35,713 bases of DNA from JAUWKC01 sp035529895 (GCA_035529895.1 DATKVV010000076.1:1-35713), one strand, 5' to 3'; positions 14,853-23,752 are shown, counted from the first letter of the stretch. Translations and numbers: made by a program. Notes: generated by a model from the letters alone, not told the origin.

Positions 14853-16913
14853 CTAATCTCCAACCTCGGCCGGCGACTGTGGTTCGGCTGCGCTGCTGGT
14901 TGCTGCCAGCGCCTTGTAGAAACACCACCCCATGCCCCCTACAATGAGCAACAATACCGCCGCGAGGATTACAAACGCAACACCGCTCAATCTGTCCCGA
15001 ATAGGCGATAAGGTTTCTGCGGGTTTTATCGCGCGCGTCAGGCCAAACAGGACCAACGCCAGAAATGCGCTCACATCCATTGTTGCCGCTATTCCCGCCC
15101 ACCGCGCCAACCATGACGCCTGCGTGCTCGAAGTGTTGTATCTTTCCACAGCGTAGTTGCTTAGCGCCATCCCGAGAATCCCTCCAGCCGGCAACGCCCA
15201 GAGAATCACTTTCCCAAATCGTCTCTGTGCCACATCCCCTACAGGGGCCATATACATAATTAAACATAACGCGGCCGGAATCAGCCCTATCACAAGCGAT
15301 ATTACACCAACCAACCTGCCTCTTACGGCTGAATTCTGCTCTTCATCTCCTCCCGCTCCAGCCGTACCCCGACCTCTGACCAGACTCAGGACAACCGCCA
15401 ACACCGGCGCAAGCCCCACAACCCCAAGCCCAACACAGTTCGGCAATATCCATTCGCCTTCAGAGTTCCTCAAGAAGCCGCTTTCGCCCCTGACGTCATC
15501 AAAAAGCTGCCAGAAGAAAAGCGTACCGAGCACCGTCGGAATCACTAATCGAATAAGGTAATCCCACCACTTGCCCAGTTTCCAGTCGCTTCGGCTGTTG
15601 GCATGGCGTCTCAGCGTGCCAATCCGCCACAACCACCCCAGAACTAAACATTCCAGCAGACCCAGAAATGCTATACCCCAGGTCCCATTAACGAATCCGT
15701 CTATCGTTCCCAGCCAGTTCAACCCTCCTTTTGTCACATAAATCAGCCCAAACACAAATCCCGCCACACTCATTCCGGGCAGCACGAAATCCCTTCTCCA
15801 GCCAGTCTTGTCCACGATACTGGCCAGAACCGACTCAGTAATCGAAAACGCCGAGTCAATCCCCAGCGTAATAAGGGCAAAAAAGAAAATAAAGCTGAAG
15901 TATGCCGAATAAGGCAACTGGGCCAGTGCATACGGAAAAGCCACAAAGGCTAACGATGGCCCCCCGTCCGCCACCTTCTCAACAGCTACAGGCCTGCCCG
16001 CCTGCTGTGTCACATAGGCCATACCACCCAGCGTCGCAAATACCGCAAGCCCCGCAACAAAACTTGTGGCAAAGTCCGCAAGACCGATAATCGCGGCGTT
16101 ATTATTCAAATCGCTCTTCCTGTGCAGAAAACTGGCGTATGTAATCATCACGCCGAATGCAAGGCTCAGCGAAAAGAACACCTGGCCGAACGCGTAACGC
16201 CACGTAACAGGCTTGGCAAGTTCCGACCACACCGGGTCCAGATAGTAAGCCAGACCCTGCATGCTCCCTTCCAGCGTCAAACCCCGCACCGCCAGTATAA
16301 GCAGCATCAGCCACGGCAGAGGCACCGTCAGCCATACAATCCTGCCCACCAGTCTCACACCCCGGAAAATACAAAAGTACATCGACAGCCACGCAATGAC
16401 CAGAGGCCACACAATCTTCCATTGTAAACCAACCGGCGCCAACCCTTCCTGGTATCCAAGATATGTCTGAAAGAAAAAATCACGTGCCTTCGCAACTCCT
16501 TCGATACCCGCACCCGCCCACGGCAGATACCCTCCGTTGAACATGCCCTCGACACTGTACCATAAGAAGCTGAAGCAATATGCCAGAATCACAGGATAAT
16601 ACGTTACAATGATAAAACCCAGAATAATGCCCCACCACCCGACAATCTCAAAACGCCTGTGTCCCTGCCTGAACGCATCAGGCGCCGCCCGCTGCGTATA
16701 GTGACCCAGACTGAACTCCAGAATCATCAAAGGAATGCCGACCACAAGCAACGCGACTACATACGGAATTAAGAACGCACCGCCCCCGTAGCTGTAAAGT
16801 TTGTACGGAAACCCCCACAGATTACCCAAACCCACCGCCGAGCCAATCGCCGCAAGAATAAATCCGCCCCGCGTCCCCCAGCTTTCTCTTTGCTCCTCCA
16901 AAAGCTCAGGCAT
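14853..16913 (-). CDS. Sodium-dependent SNF/NSS-family transporter with C-terminal extension
   Basis: 686 aa. Residues up to about 490 follow the neurotransmitter:sodium symporter family (LeuT fold). TM1 has G-S-A-V-G-L-G-N-L-W-G-F-P-Y-K and G-G-G-A-F-L-I-P-Y, which carry the sodium and substrate sites in family members. These proteins use the sodium gradient to import amino acids or related solutes. Family members usually have 450-550 residues; here about 190 more follow, with roughly four extra membrane helices joined by Gly-, Glu- and Arg-rich loops. ATG 16913 has a strong GGGAGGT 8 bases upstream, 39 bases after the amidohydrolase-like gene, so the two are probably co-transcribed. Confidence 0.88.
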   Translation of the reverse strand: MPELLEEQRESWGTRGGFILAAIGSAVGLGNLWGFPYKLYSYGGGAFLIPYVVALLVVGIPLMILEFSLGHYTQRAAPDAFRQGHRRFEIVGWWGIILGFIIVTYYPVILAYCFSFLWYSVEGMFNGGYLPWAGAGIEGVAKARDFFFQTYLGYQEGLAPVGLQWKIVWPLVIAWLSMYFCIFRGVRLVGRIVWLTVPLPWLMLLILAVRGLTLEGSMQGLAYYLDPVWSELAKPVTWRYAFGQVFFSLSLAFGVMITYASFLHRKSDLNNNAAIIGLADFATSFVAGLAVFATLGGMAYVTQQAGRPVAVEKVADGGPSLAFVAFPYALAQLPYSAYFSFIFFFALITLGIDSAFSITESVLASIVDKTGWRRDFVLPGMSVAGFVFGLIYVTKGGLNWLGTIDGFVNGTWGIAFLGLLECLVLGWLWRIGTLRRHANSRSDWKLGKWWDYLIRLVIPTVLGTLFFWQLFDDVRGESGFLRNSEGEWILPNCVGLGVVGLAPVLAVVLSLVRGRGTAGAGGDEEQNSAVRGRLVGVISLVIGLIPAALCLIMYMAPVGDVAQRRFGKVILWALPAGGILGMALSNYAVERYNTSSTQASWLARWAGIAATMDVSAFLALVLFGLTRAIKPAETLSPIRDRLSGVAFVILAAVLLLIVGGMGWCFYKALAATSSAAEPQSPAEVGD

Positions 16914-16952
16914 CGCAAATTACCTCCCTGCAACTTACTCCAACAAGCCCTA

Positions 16953-17735
16953 TCACCTTTTTATGCCAAGAGATTCGAGCGTATCTCGTTCAATGACGTG
17001 TCGAATTTGTCCACGGGGAACCGTCGGCAGATTCGTGTCCGCCAGAAGCTTGTTAAAACCCAGCAGCACCTCCATACATTCTCCGGCCTTGCCTGACGGA
17101 AATCCGCTCCCGAACAATAACTTACCCATCACACCCCACTCATGGGCCGCCATAACCACATTATAAACCTGCCAGACTCGGCTCGGGTTTATCGTCAAAT
17201 CCGCATACACATTCTTATGCTTGGCCACCATAGATAAGGTTTGCTCGACAAAGGGCATACCCATGGCCCCAATGACAATCTTCAGCCCTGGAAACTGCCT
17301 GGCAACCTCATCCAGGAAAAACGGCTGTGCGTACTCCAGCACCGCATCAGGCCCCAGAGTGCCCCCGTTATGAAAGAAGACCGGCAGCCCAGTCTCCTGC
17401 GCAGAATCATAGAACCGCATCGCCCTGCTGTGGGCCGGATGAAAACCGCATCTCGAACAATAAGCCACCACCCCTTTAAGCCCGAGCTTATCGGTCAGAT
17501 ACGTCAGGTTCTTGACGCCCACATTGTCCCTCGTAGGCTCGACAACTCCGAAACCTATCATCTTTTCCTTATGTCTGCCAACATACTCCGAGAGCCTCGT
17601 ATTCGCCTCCTCGCTCGACTCGGCAGCCTCAGCCAATACTATGCAGACGTCCACTGTCTCTGCCGCCGCCAGATGCGCCGACGCATCAATATCACCAGCG
17701 GCACAATTTATATGAGTATGGCAGTCAACTATCAT
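16953..17735 (-). CDS. Amidohydrolase-2-like metal-dependent hydrolase, atypical
   Basis: 260 aa TIM-barrel protein of the Amidohydro_2 (PF04909-type) group. The H-x-H motif is present at the N-terminus (V-D-C-H-T-H-I-N). Later landmarks include the V-F-F-H-N-G-G strand and L-L-F-G-S-G-F-P near residue 210. In most relatives the last reads G-S-D-x-P or G-T-D-x-P, with Asp in the active site. Here Asp is Gly, so the usual metal-hydroxide chemistry may be lost or changed. The substrate is unknown. It lies upstream of the SNF transporter, possibly acting on an imported compound. Confidence 0.75.
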   Translation of the reverse strand: MIVDCHTHINCAAGDIDASAHLAAAETVDVCIVLAEAAESSEEANTRLSEYVGRHKEKMIGFGVVEPTRDNVGVKNLTYLTDKLGLKGVVAYCSRCGFHPAHSRAMRFYDSAQETGLPVFFHNGGTLGPDAVLEYAQPFFLDEVARQFPGLKIVIGAMGMPFVEQTLSMVAKHKNVYADLTINPSRVWQVYNVVMAAHEWGVMGKLLFGSGFPSGKAGECMEVLLGFNKLLADTNLPTVPRGQIRHVIERDTLESLGIKR

Positions 17736-17775
17736 ATTCCGGCCCCTTCAATCCTTTAAGCCCTTTGCACGCTAT

Positions 17776-17804
17776 ACGCTATCTGCTGTCTACCCGCCCG
17801 TCAA
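17776..17804 (-). promoter_or_regulatory. Weak promoter candidate for amidohydrolase-transporter pair
   Basis: Minus strand: -35 TTGACG (17799-17804), 17-base spacer, -10 TAGCGT (17776-17781). The -35 is good, the -10 poor. The start would lie about 35 bases before ATG 17735. Confidence 0.35.
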
Positions 17805-17930
17805 GAACAAATATTTTCCCCCTATTCCCCAATCTCCCTATTCCACCTTTAACTTCCTGCCTTCACTCCATTCTAACGCCCGACTGACGGAAGGCCCCAT
17901 CCGCCAAAAAACTCTGCCCCGCAGGTTTAC

Positions 17931-17959
17931 TTGACCGGCAGGCAAACTCAATATAACAT
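17931..17959 (+). promoter_or_regulatory. Promoter candidate for the glycosidase-like gene
   Basis: -35 TTGACC (17931-17936). The -10 can be TATAAC (17952-17957, spacer 15) or TAACAT (17954-17959, spacer 17). Transcription would start near 17966, about 35 bases before ATG 18000. A GGAG site lies at 17988-17991, about 8 bases before the ATG. Confidence 0.45.
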
Positions 17960-17999
17960 TCAACTAACCATCCGCAAGTTTTGACCGGAGTATGACAAA

Positions 18000-20216
18000 A
18001 TGATTAAGCCCAGAGAATACAACCTAAAATTCAAGTTGTTAATAATCTCCATCCTGTTACCGACCTTCGTCCTTTCACTGTGTTCGGCCGCACCTGAAGA
18101 ACCGGCCAAATCAACAACACAAAGCATAACCCCAATCGACCGCTACGCCCTCGTGACCCGCCACAATCCCGTCGTTCGTAAACCTGACCCCTTCTGCCCG
18201 TTGTCGGTGGGCAACGGCGAGTTTGCCTTTACCGCCGACATTACCGGCCTGCAAACCTTCCCTGACTTCTACGCCAAAGGGATGCCACTCGCAACCCAAT
18301 CACAATGGGGCTGGCACACCCTTCCAAATCCCGCCGGCTACAACGTGAAGAACTTCCCCCTTACGTACTTCGAAAGTCACGGCCGAAAAGTCGGCTGCCT
18401 CTACAGCCGCGTTAAAGGGCGCGAAGCGGAGGTCCGCTGGCTGAGAGCCAATCCACACCGGCTGGACCTCGGAAGAGTAGGCCTCCAACTGCGAACCTCC
18501 TCGGGCAAACAAATCATACCCGAACAATTAACCGACATAAGACAAACCCTCGACCTCTGGACCGGCATCATTACCAGTTCCTTCAACGCGGAAGGACACA
18601 AGGTAAATGTACAGACAACCTGCCACCCGACAGAAGACGCGATTGCCGTACGCATCACCTCCGACCTGATCAGGACCGGACAGTTAAAGCTTGTTCTCCA
18701 TTTCCCTTACGGCGTAGGCAGTCTCGGCAGGCAATTTCAGGACTGGAGCAAGAAGACCGCCGACTGGGACCACCCTGACAACCACGAAACACTGATGCGC
18801 TCAACAGCCCCAAACCGCTTTGATTTCGAACGCAAACTGGATAATGACACATATAGTGCAGCCTTACTTTGCTCACCCGCAGCCGCCATCTCACAGCCGC
18901 AGAAGCACAAGTTTATATTCGCACCCGAGATTGAAACCGACCGGTTGGAATTCGTCTGCGCCTTTTCGCCTAAGCCGATAGGCCGGTCCGTGCCATCCGT
19001 TTCCGAGACCGAGGCGGCATCACGTGACCACTGGAAGCGTTTCTGGTCGCAAGGCGGCGCTATCGACCTGGCCGCCAGCAAAGACCCGCGCGCACATGAA
19101 CTCGAACGCCGCATCGTTCTGTCCCAGTACCTGACAGCCATCCAGTGTGCCGGCTCGCTTCCACCTCAGGAGTCAGGCCTGACCCACAACAGCTGGCACG
19201 GAAAATTCCACCTCGAAATGCACTGGTGGCACGCCGTCCATTTCGCCCTCTGGGGACGGATTCACCTGCTGGAGAAAAGCCTCCCCTTCTATAAAAAGAT
19301 CCTTCCTAATGCCCAGGCCAGGGCCAAACGTGAAGGCTACACCGGCGCCCGATGGGAAAAATGCATGGGCCCCGACGCCGTGCAGATGCCTTCTTACGTC
19401 GAACCGTTCCTCATCTGGCAGCAGGGGCACCCCATCTATTACGCGGAGCTTTGTTACCGCGCTCACGCCGACCGCGAAACCCTTGAGAATTACAAAGACA
19501 TCGTCTTTGAGTCGGCCGAGTTCATGGCGTCCTTCGCCGCCTGGGACCAGGACCGCCGGCGCTATGTCCTCGGGCCGCCCGTCGTACCGGCATCTGAGAA
19601 TTACCTGAATGAGAAAGCGAACGGCTTGAATCCAGCGTACGGACTTGCTTACTGGCATTTCGGCCTCGAGGTCGCCCGGAAATGGCGACAGCGCCTCGGC
19701 CTGCCGCCGAATCGCGAATGGGACCGCGTCCTCGAAAATCTTTCCCCCCTGCCGGCAAGAGACGGCCTCTATGTGGAACTCGAATCAGTCCCGGATTCCT
19801 TTATGCATCGCAGCGGTCATCCCTCCTTCGTGGCCCCGCTGGGTGTATTACCGGGTGACATGGCCGACCGTGAAATTATGCGCCGCACACTCCGCAAGGT
19901 CATGGAAACGTGGAACTGGGACACCACCTGGGGCTGGGACTTTTCCATGCTCGCAATGACCGCCGCACGCCTCGGCGAAGGAGAGCTGGCCATCGACGCT
20001 TTAATGAAGGACGCCCGAGGAAACCGCTGGCTGCCCAACGGTCACTGTTACCAGTTCGAGGACCTACCCGCGTATCTGCCCGCCAATGGCGGCCTCCTGG
20101 CCACCGTCGCCATGATGGCCGCCGGATGGGACGGTGCGACCGATAAACACACACCCGGCTTTCCCAACGACGGAAACTGGACCGTTCGCTGGGAGGGACT
20201 CAAACCAATGCCGTGA
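18000..20216 (+). CDS. Secreted six-hairpin glycosidase-like protein (GH65/GH95-like)
   Basis: 738 aa. A Sec signal peptide covers about residues 1-31 (K-x-K-L-L-I-I-S-I-L-L-P, cleavage near S-A-A). An N-terminal beta domain (about 50-330) begins with a L-S-V-G-N-G-E-F-A-F segment seen at the start of several (alpha/alpha)6 glycosidases. The C-terminal half is rich in aromatic residues spaced as in six-hairpin barrels: N-S-W-H-G-K-F-H-L-E-M-H-W-W-H near 395-410, W-D-T-T-W-G-W-D-F near 640. This architecture occurs in GH65, GH95 and related alpha-glycoside enzymes. I cannot choose a family or name catalytic acids. It probably degrades an oligosaccharide outside the cytoplasm, and no transporter or sugar operon flanks it. 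Confidence 0.7.
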   Translation: MIKPREYNLKFKLLIISILLPTFVLSLCSAAPEEPAKSTTQSITPIDRYALVTRHNPVVRKPDPFCPLSVGNGEFAFTADITGLQTFPDFYAKGMPLATQSQWGWHTLPNPAGYNVKNFPLTYFESHGRKVGCLYSRVKGREAEVRWLRANPHRLDLGRVGLQLRTSSGKQIIPEQLTDIRQTLDLWTGIITSSFNAEGHKVNVQTTCHPTEDAIAVRITSDLIRTGQLKLVLHFPYGVGSLGRQFQDWSKKTADWDHPDNHETLMRSTAPNRFDFERKLDNDTYSAALLCSPAAAISQPQKHKFIFAPEIETDRLEFVCAFSPKPIGRSVPSVSETEAASRDHWKRFWSQGGAIDLAASKDPRAHELERRIVLSQYLTAIQCAGSLPPQESGLTHNSWHGKFHLEMHWWHAVHFALWGRIHLLEKSLPFYKKILPNAQARAKREGYTGARWEKCMGPDAVQMPSYVEPFLIWQQGHPIYYAELCYRAHADRETLENYKDIVFESAEFMASFAAWDQDRRRYVLGPPVVPASENYLNEKANGLNPAYGLAYWHFGLEVARKWRQRLGLPPNREWDRVLENLSPLPARDGLYVELESVPDSFMHRSGHPSFVAPLGVLPGDMADREIMRRTLRKVMETWNWDTTWGWDFSMLAMTAARLGEGELAIDALMKDARGNRWLPNGHCYQFEDLPAYLPANGGLLATVAMMAAGWDGATDKHTPGFPNDGNWTVRWEGLKPMP

Positions 20217-20378
20217 CGCCACAAAAAAGCAACACCGTTCTTAACTTTGCCCACTCTGACCATCTTCACTATCCTCTCTCGTGTCGATAACCTTTCATGT
20301 ACATCCTGCATACTCCGAACCCGAATGCACAACTAACCTTGTATTGCAAAAAAAAAGATGCTGCCCGCCACCCTCTTC

Positions 20379-20407
20379 TTGACCTGAAGACCCAACAAAT
20401 GTAATAT
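20379..20407 (+). promoter_or_regulatory. Sigma-70 promoter of zinc-ribbon/LemA operon
   Basis: -35 TTGACC (20379-20384), exactly 17-base spacer, -10 TAATAT (20402-20407). The start would be near 20414 and the leader about 30 bases to ATG 20443. Confidence 0.65.
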
Positions 20408-20442
20408 ACCCCAACAGGAGAATTCGCTCAGGTGAGAATTTT

Positions 20443-20850
20443 ATGGATTGTCCCGTCTGCAAAAACGCGATGATTACTCTTGAACTCGCCGACGTCGAGA
20501 TTGACCACTGTATCGACTGCGGCGGCATCTGGCTCGACGCCGGAGAACTCGAAATGCTGCTCGGCAATCCCGAACAGGCACGCGAACTGCTCGATTCGTT
20601 CCACGTCGACGCTGCTTGCCCTGAAACACCTAGAAAATGCCCGATATGCCTGAAAAAAATGCAAAAAATCACCGTCGGCGCCTCCGGTCCCATCCTTGTG
20701 CTCGACAAATGCTCGAAAGGCGACGGCTTATGGTTTGACAAAGGCGAACTTCAGGATATTCTATGTAGGGCCCGGTTGGACAAAGATAGTAAAATCCAGA
20801 GACTACTGGCTGATATGTTCGGCCAAAAACAGAATACAGAAAAACAATAA
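20443..20850 (+). CDS. Double zinc-ribbon protein (zf-TFIIB type)
   Basis: 135 aa with two treble-like zinc ribbons. The first has M-D-C-P-V-C, then H-C-I-D-C-G-G-I-W-L-D-A-G-E-L. The second has K-C-P-I-C, then D-K-C-S-K-G-D-G-L-W-F-D-K-G-E-L. The C-x-x-C...C-x-x-C-G-G-x-W-x-D-x-G-E-L pattern defines the zf-TFIIB family. In the second ribbon the last Cys of the second pair is changed (C-S-K-G instead of C-x-x-C), so metal binding there may be weak. The C-terminus is helical, ending M-F-G-Q-K. Function is unknown; family members are often near membrane proteases. First gene of a cluster with the 27-aa peptide, LemA and M48 protease. Confidence 0.85.
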   Translation: MDCPVCKNAMITLELADVEIDHCIDCGGIWLDAGELEMLLGNPEQARELLDSFHVDAACPETPRKCPICLKKMQKITVGASGPILVLDKCSKGDGLWFDKGELQDILCRARLDKDSKIQRLLADMFGQKQNTEKQ

Positions 20851-20877
20851 CTTATTCTTTAAGAAGGAGAAAGAGCT

Positions 20878-20961
20878 ATGGGAAAATGGAGCATCATACT
20901 TTTCGTCGGCGGCGCGATCATTCTTGTTGTGGCGCTCGTGCTCAAAAAGCGCTCACAATAA
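20878..20961 (+). CDS. 27-aa single-pass membrane peptide
   Basis: ATG 20878 is preceded by AAGGAG-type ribosome sequence (AGAAGGAGA, about 7 bases upstream) and the frame closes with TAA at 20961. The peptide starts MGKW, has one hydrophobic helix (about residues 5-22, I-I-L-F-V-G-G-A-I-I-L-V-V-A-L-V-L) and ends KKRSQ, so it should insert with the basic tail inside. It lies 27 bases after the zinc-ribbon gene and 36 before LemA, in the same direction with matching ribosome sites. This looks like a genuine small protein, possibly an accessory to LemA or the M48 protease, which is inference only. Confidence 0.65.
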   Translation: MGKWSIILFVGGAIILVVALVLKKRSQ

Positions 20962-20997
20962 AAAAACACCAAGAGCATACTCTTAAAGGAGAAAACT

Positions 20998-21555
20998 ATG
21001 ACGCCAGTGATTGTTGTCGCTGCGGTCGTTGTTTTGCTCATTCTTTTTGTAATCGGCATCTACAACGCCCTGATACGACTCCGAAATCAGGTCGACAATG
21101 CCTGGTCACAGATTGACGTCCAGCTAAAACGCCGGCACGATTTGATTCCCAATCTCGTCGAAACCGCCAGGGGCTATATGAAGCACGAACGCCAGACTTT
21201 CGAGGAGATAACAAAGGCCCGAAGCCAGGCCATGGGAGCCAAAAGCGTCGCCGAAGCCTCAAAGGCCGAAGGCGCACTCGGCGAAGCCCTAAGCAAGTTC
21301 CTGCTCGTCGTCGAAAACTATCCCGACCTCAAGGCCAATCAGAATTTCCTCGCCCTGCAGGAAGAGCTGACCAGCACCGAAAACAAGATATCCTTCGCCC
21401 GACAAAACTACAATGACCAGGTCTTGTTCTTTAATAACAAAATCCAGATGTTCCCGTCCAACGTCATTGCGAATATGTTTAACTTCACCAGACGTGACTT
21501 CTTCGAAATCGAAGCGCCCGCTGAACGAGAGGTGCCGAAGGTAAGTTTCAGTTGA
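20998..21555 (+). CDS. lemA: LemA family membrane protein
   Basis: 185 aa with AAAGGAG about 7 bases before ATG 20998. One N-terminal membrane helix (about residues 2-20), then the helical LemA body: Y-N-A-L-I-R-L-R-N-Q-V-D-N-A-W-S-Q-I-D-V-Q-L-K-R-R-H-D-L-I-P-N-L-V, and later Y-P-D-L-K-A-N-Q-N-F. LemA proteins form a cytoplasm- or periplasm-facing four-helix bundle of uncertain role and are very often paired with membrane metalloproteases of the M48 (HtpX-like) family. The M48 gene follows about 300 bases downstream here. Confidence 0.95.
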   Translation: MTPVIVVAAVVVLLILFVIGIYNALIRLRNQVDNAWSQIDVQLKRRHDLIPNLVETARGYMKHERQTFEEITKARSQAMGAKSVAEASKAEGALGEALSKFLLVVENYPDLKANQNFLALQEELTSTENKISFARQNYNDQVLFFNNKIQMFPSNVIANMFNFTRRDFFEIEAPAEREVPKVSFS

Positions 21556-21858
21556 ATGGCCGGGAACATTGCTGAACAAAGAAACTGTGATGTCGCCCTG
21601 AGAATCACAAAGCTCCGTACCTGGCCGAAATAATCCGGGTACGTCGAGATACCAAATCGGCTTCTGCCGTAAGGTGTGGTTATTTGCACCAATGTAGAAA
21701 AGGCTCCGGCGCCCGGGAGCAGAAAAAGAATCCGGGCCGGAATGGCTATTAACTCCCCAAAACCGGCGGGGCAGACCTCTGGTCAAGAAAGCTGCACGTG
21801 TTGATAACAGGTAACATGACTCGACCCAAAACTCAAAACTCAATATTCAACACTAATT
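21556..21858. other. Intergenic gap, no gene supported
   Basis: 303 bases between LemA and the M48 gene. Both strands have open frames here, but none shows a ribosome site or recognisable protein. A short GC-rich dyad (GCTCC/GGAGC, 21703-21720) has no T-run. The last 40 bases are A-rich and no ribosome site stands before the M48 ATG, unlike most genes here. Confidence 0.5.
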
Positions 21859-23088
21859 ATGTGGGAATTAATACGGGCCAATAAAAGGAACTCCATCATC
21901 CTGCTGGTAATAATGGCCGCCTGCCTGATGCTGCTCGGTTTTTTTATCGGCCTGGCTTTCGTGGGCGCCGACGGCGGCTTGGTGGGCCTTTTAATCGCCG
22001 CCGGTGTCTGGCTTCTGCTCACGATGGTAAGCTTCGCCAGCGGCGACCAAATCCTCCTGGCTGCGAGCAAGGCCACGCCGGTTACCCATGATGTTCATCC
22101 GCAACTGTTTAACATCGTCGAAGAGATGAAAATCGCCGCCGGCCTGCCCGCTATGCCAAAAATCTACATCATCAACGACCCCGCCCCCAACGCCTTCGCC
22201 ACCGGGCGAACACCCCAATCCGCCTCCGTCGCCGTCACCGCAGGCCTGCTGGCCAAGCTCAACCGCGACGAGCTGCAGGGCGTCATCGCCCACGAAATCA
22301 GTCACATCCTCCACCGTGACATCCTTTTCGTGACGCTTGCCGGAATCATGCTCGGCTCAATAGTGCTGCTCTCACAGGTGTTCCTCAGAAGTATGTTCTA
22401 TGGCTCAATGACCGGCTCCCGCAGAAGATATTCCTCCGGCGGCAAAAACGCAGGGCAGGCGCAGCTGCTCATGCTTCTAATCGCGGTAATCGCCGCTGTT
22501 CTCGCGCCCATAATGGCGCAGCTTTTGTACTTCGCCCTTTCCAGAAAGCGCGAATATCTCGCCGACGCCGGCGCCGCCAGACTCACCCGCTACCCGGAAG
22601 GTCTGGCCGACGCCCTCGAAAAAATCGCCGGCGACACGTCGCCGGAACTGGCGGCCGTAAACAAAGTCACCGCCCCGATGTACATCGTCAATCCCTTCAA
22701 GAAAAAAAAACAGATGAAATTATCCGATTTGACCAGCACGCATCCGCCTATTTCCGAACGCATACGAATCCTCCGAAATATGGCCCACGGCGCATCCTTC
22801 AAGGACTACTCGGATGCCTTCACCAGCGTAACACACACCAGAACTGTTGTCCCTCCCGCCGCCTTGACCAAAGAGGAAATCGCCCTCCGCCAGGCCGGCG
22901 CCGAAGCCAAAAAGAAAGAGCTGCTGCAAAAACAAATGCATCAGGTCGGCGACATCATGCGCAGGGTCAACCAGTTCATATTCCTGACCTGCGCCTGCGG
23001 CCTCATACTCAAAATACCACCAAACTTCAAAAGCCCGAAAGTCGCCTGCCCCAGATGTAACAAAATCCTCGACCTGCCAAAAAAATAA
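21859..23088 (+). CDS. M48 family membrane metalloprotease with C-terminal zinc ribbon
   Basis: 409 aa. Two N-terminal membrane helices (about 15-36 and 40-60), then the protease domain with H145-E-I-S-H149 and the third zinc ligand E232 in R-E-Y-L-A-D-A, as in HtpX-like M48 proteases, which cut misfolded membrane proteins. Further helices lie between (about 155-172, 200-223). After the protease, the last 35 residues form a small zinc ribbon: C-A-C-G ... C-P-R-C-N. That tail is unusual for HtpX. The absence of a ribosome site before ATG suggests leaderless translation, or another start; the domain is complete either way. Close to the LemA gene. Confidence 0.9.
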   Translation: MWELIRANKRNSIILLVIMAACLMLLGFFIGLAFVGADGGLVGLLIAAGVWLLLTMVSFASGDQILLAASKATPVTHDVHPQLFNIVEEMKIAAGLPAMPKIYIINDPAPNAFATGRTPQSASVAVTAGLLAKLNRDELQGVIAHEISHILHRDILFVTLAGIMLGSIVLLSQVFLRSMFYGSMTGSRRRYSSGGKNAGQAQLLMLLIAVIAAVLAPIMAQLLYFALSRKREYLADAGAARLTRYPEGLADALEKIAGDTSPELAAVNKVTAPMYIVNPFKKKKQMKLSDLTSTHPPISERIRILRNMAHGASFKDYSDAFTSVTHTRTVVPPAALTKEEIALRQAGAEAKKKELLQKQMHQVGDIMRRVNQFIFLTCACGLILKIPPNFKSPKVACPRCNKILDLPKK

Positions 23089-23134
23089 CCCTTGCGAAGA
23101 GAAAACTCGCTCTGAACCCCTGCGCAAGCCCCCA

Positions 23135-23521
23135 CTAAAGCTTCTCTCTTATCCTGTCGTAAATAAGCCGCGACTTCGTCTCGTCCCCGAACATACCCAC
23201 CCGGATGGAAAGCTTCGTCGTGTTCTCCGCCGTTGTCTTGAGCTTTATTGTAATCTTCTTATCCCCCGCGTCGCGCGCCACAATCTCAGCTCCTAACGTG
23301 TCCTTCGAGTCTTTAGTCACTTTTAATCCCATCTCGTTCAACGCCGCCTTCGTCGCTCTGTAAACAGTATCTATGTTCTTCGACTCCACCGCCTCCAGGT
23401 CTCCCTTGAGGTAGGCCACCGTCCCTGCCGCACCGGCGCCAACCGCCGCCACCATGCAACCCTGACCGAACATCACCAGACCAGCCAACACAGACGCCAA
23501 AAAGACCTGTCTCCTTTGCAT
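23135..23521 (-). CDS. DUF3568 lipoprotein
   Basis: 128 aa from ATG 23521, where AAGGAGA is about 7 bases upstream; a longer frame from 23581 has no ribosome site. The N-terminus is a lipoprotein signal (R-R-Q-V-F-L-A-S-V-L-A-G-L-V-M-F-G-Q-G-C), then an Ala/Gly-rich stretch leading to T-V-A-Y-L-K-G-D-L-E-A and T-V-Y-R-A-T-K-A-A-L-N-E-M-G-L. This arrangement matches DUF3568, small periplasmic proteins of unknown role. It converges with the M48 gene. Confidence 0.85.
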   Translation of the reverse strand: MQRRQVFLASVLAGLVMFGQGCMVAAVGAGAAGTVAYLKGDLEAVESKNIDTVYRATKAALNEMGLKVTKDSKDTLGAEIVARDAGDKKITIKLKTTAENTTKLSIRVGMFGDETKSRLIYDRIREKL

Positions 23522-23752
23522 CCCAATTCTCCTTATCTGTAAACCATTCGCAGAAAAACCACGCCGGTAGACTACAGCCAAAACCGGCTTTTGTCAATCC
23601 CGCCTTCGCCCTAGCTCCAAAAGTTCCTCCCGCCCTCATCTGCGGCCCGAAACAATAACTTGTCGCCTCCTTGAAAACCGGCCGTGTAAGAGTTATCCTA
23701 CCCGCACGTAAAATATACATCAGTCCGACTGTTTTCAGCGGAAAGGCAGCTT

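Noticed and set aside
21289..21843. Minus-strand 184-aa frame opposite LemA and into the gap
   Set aside because: Overlaps the clear LemA gene and shows no family pattern.
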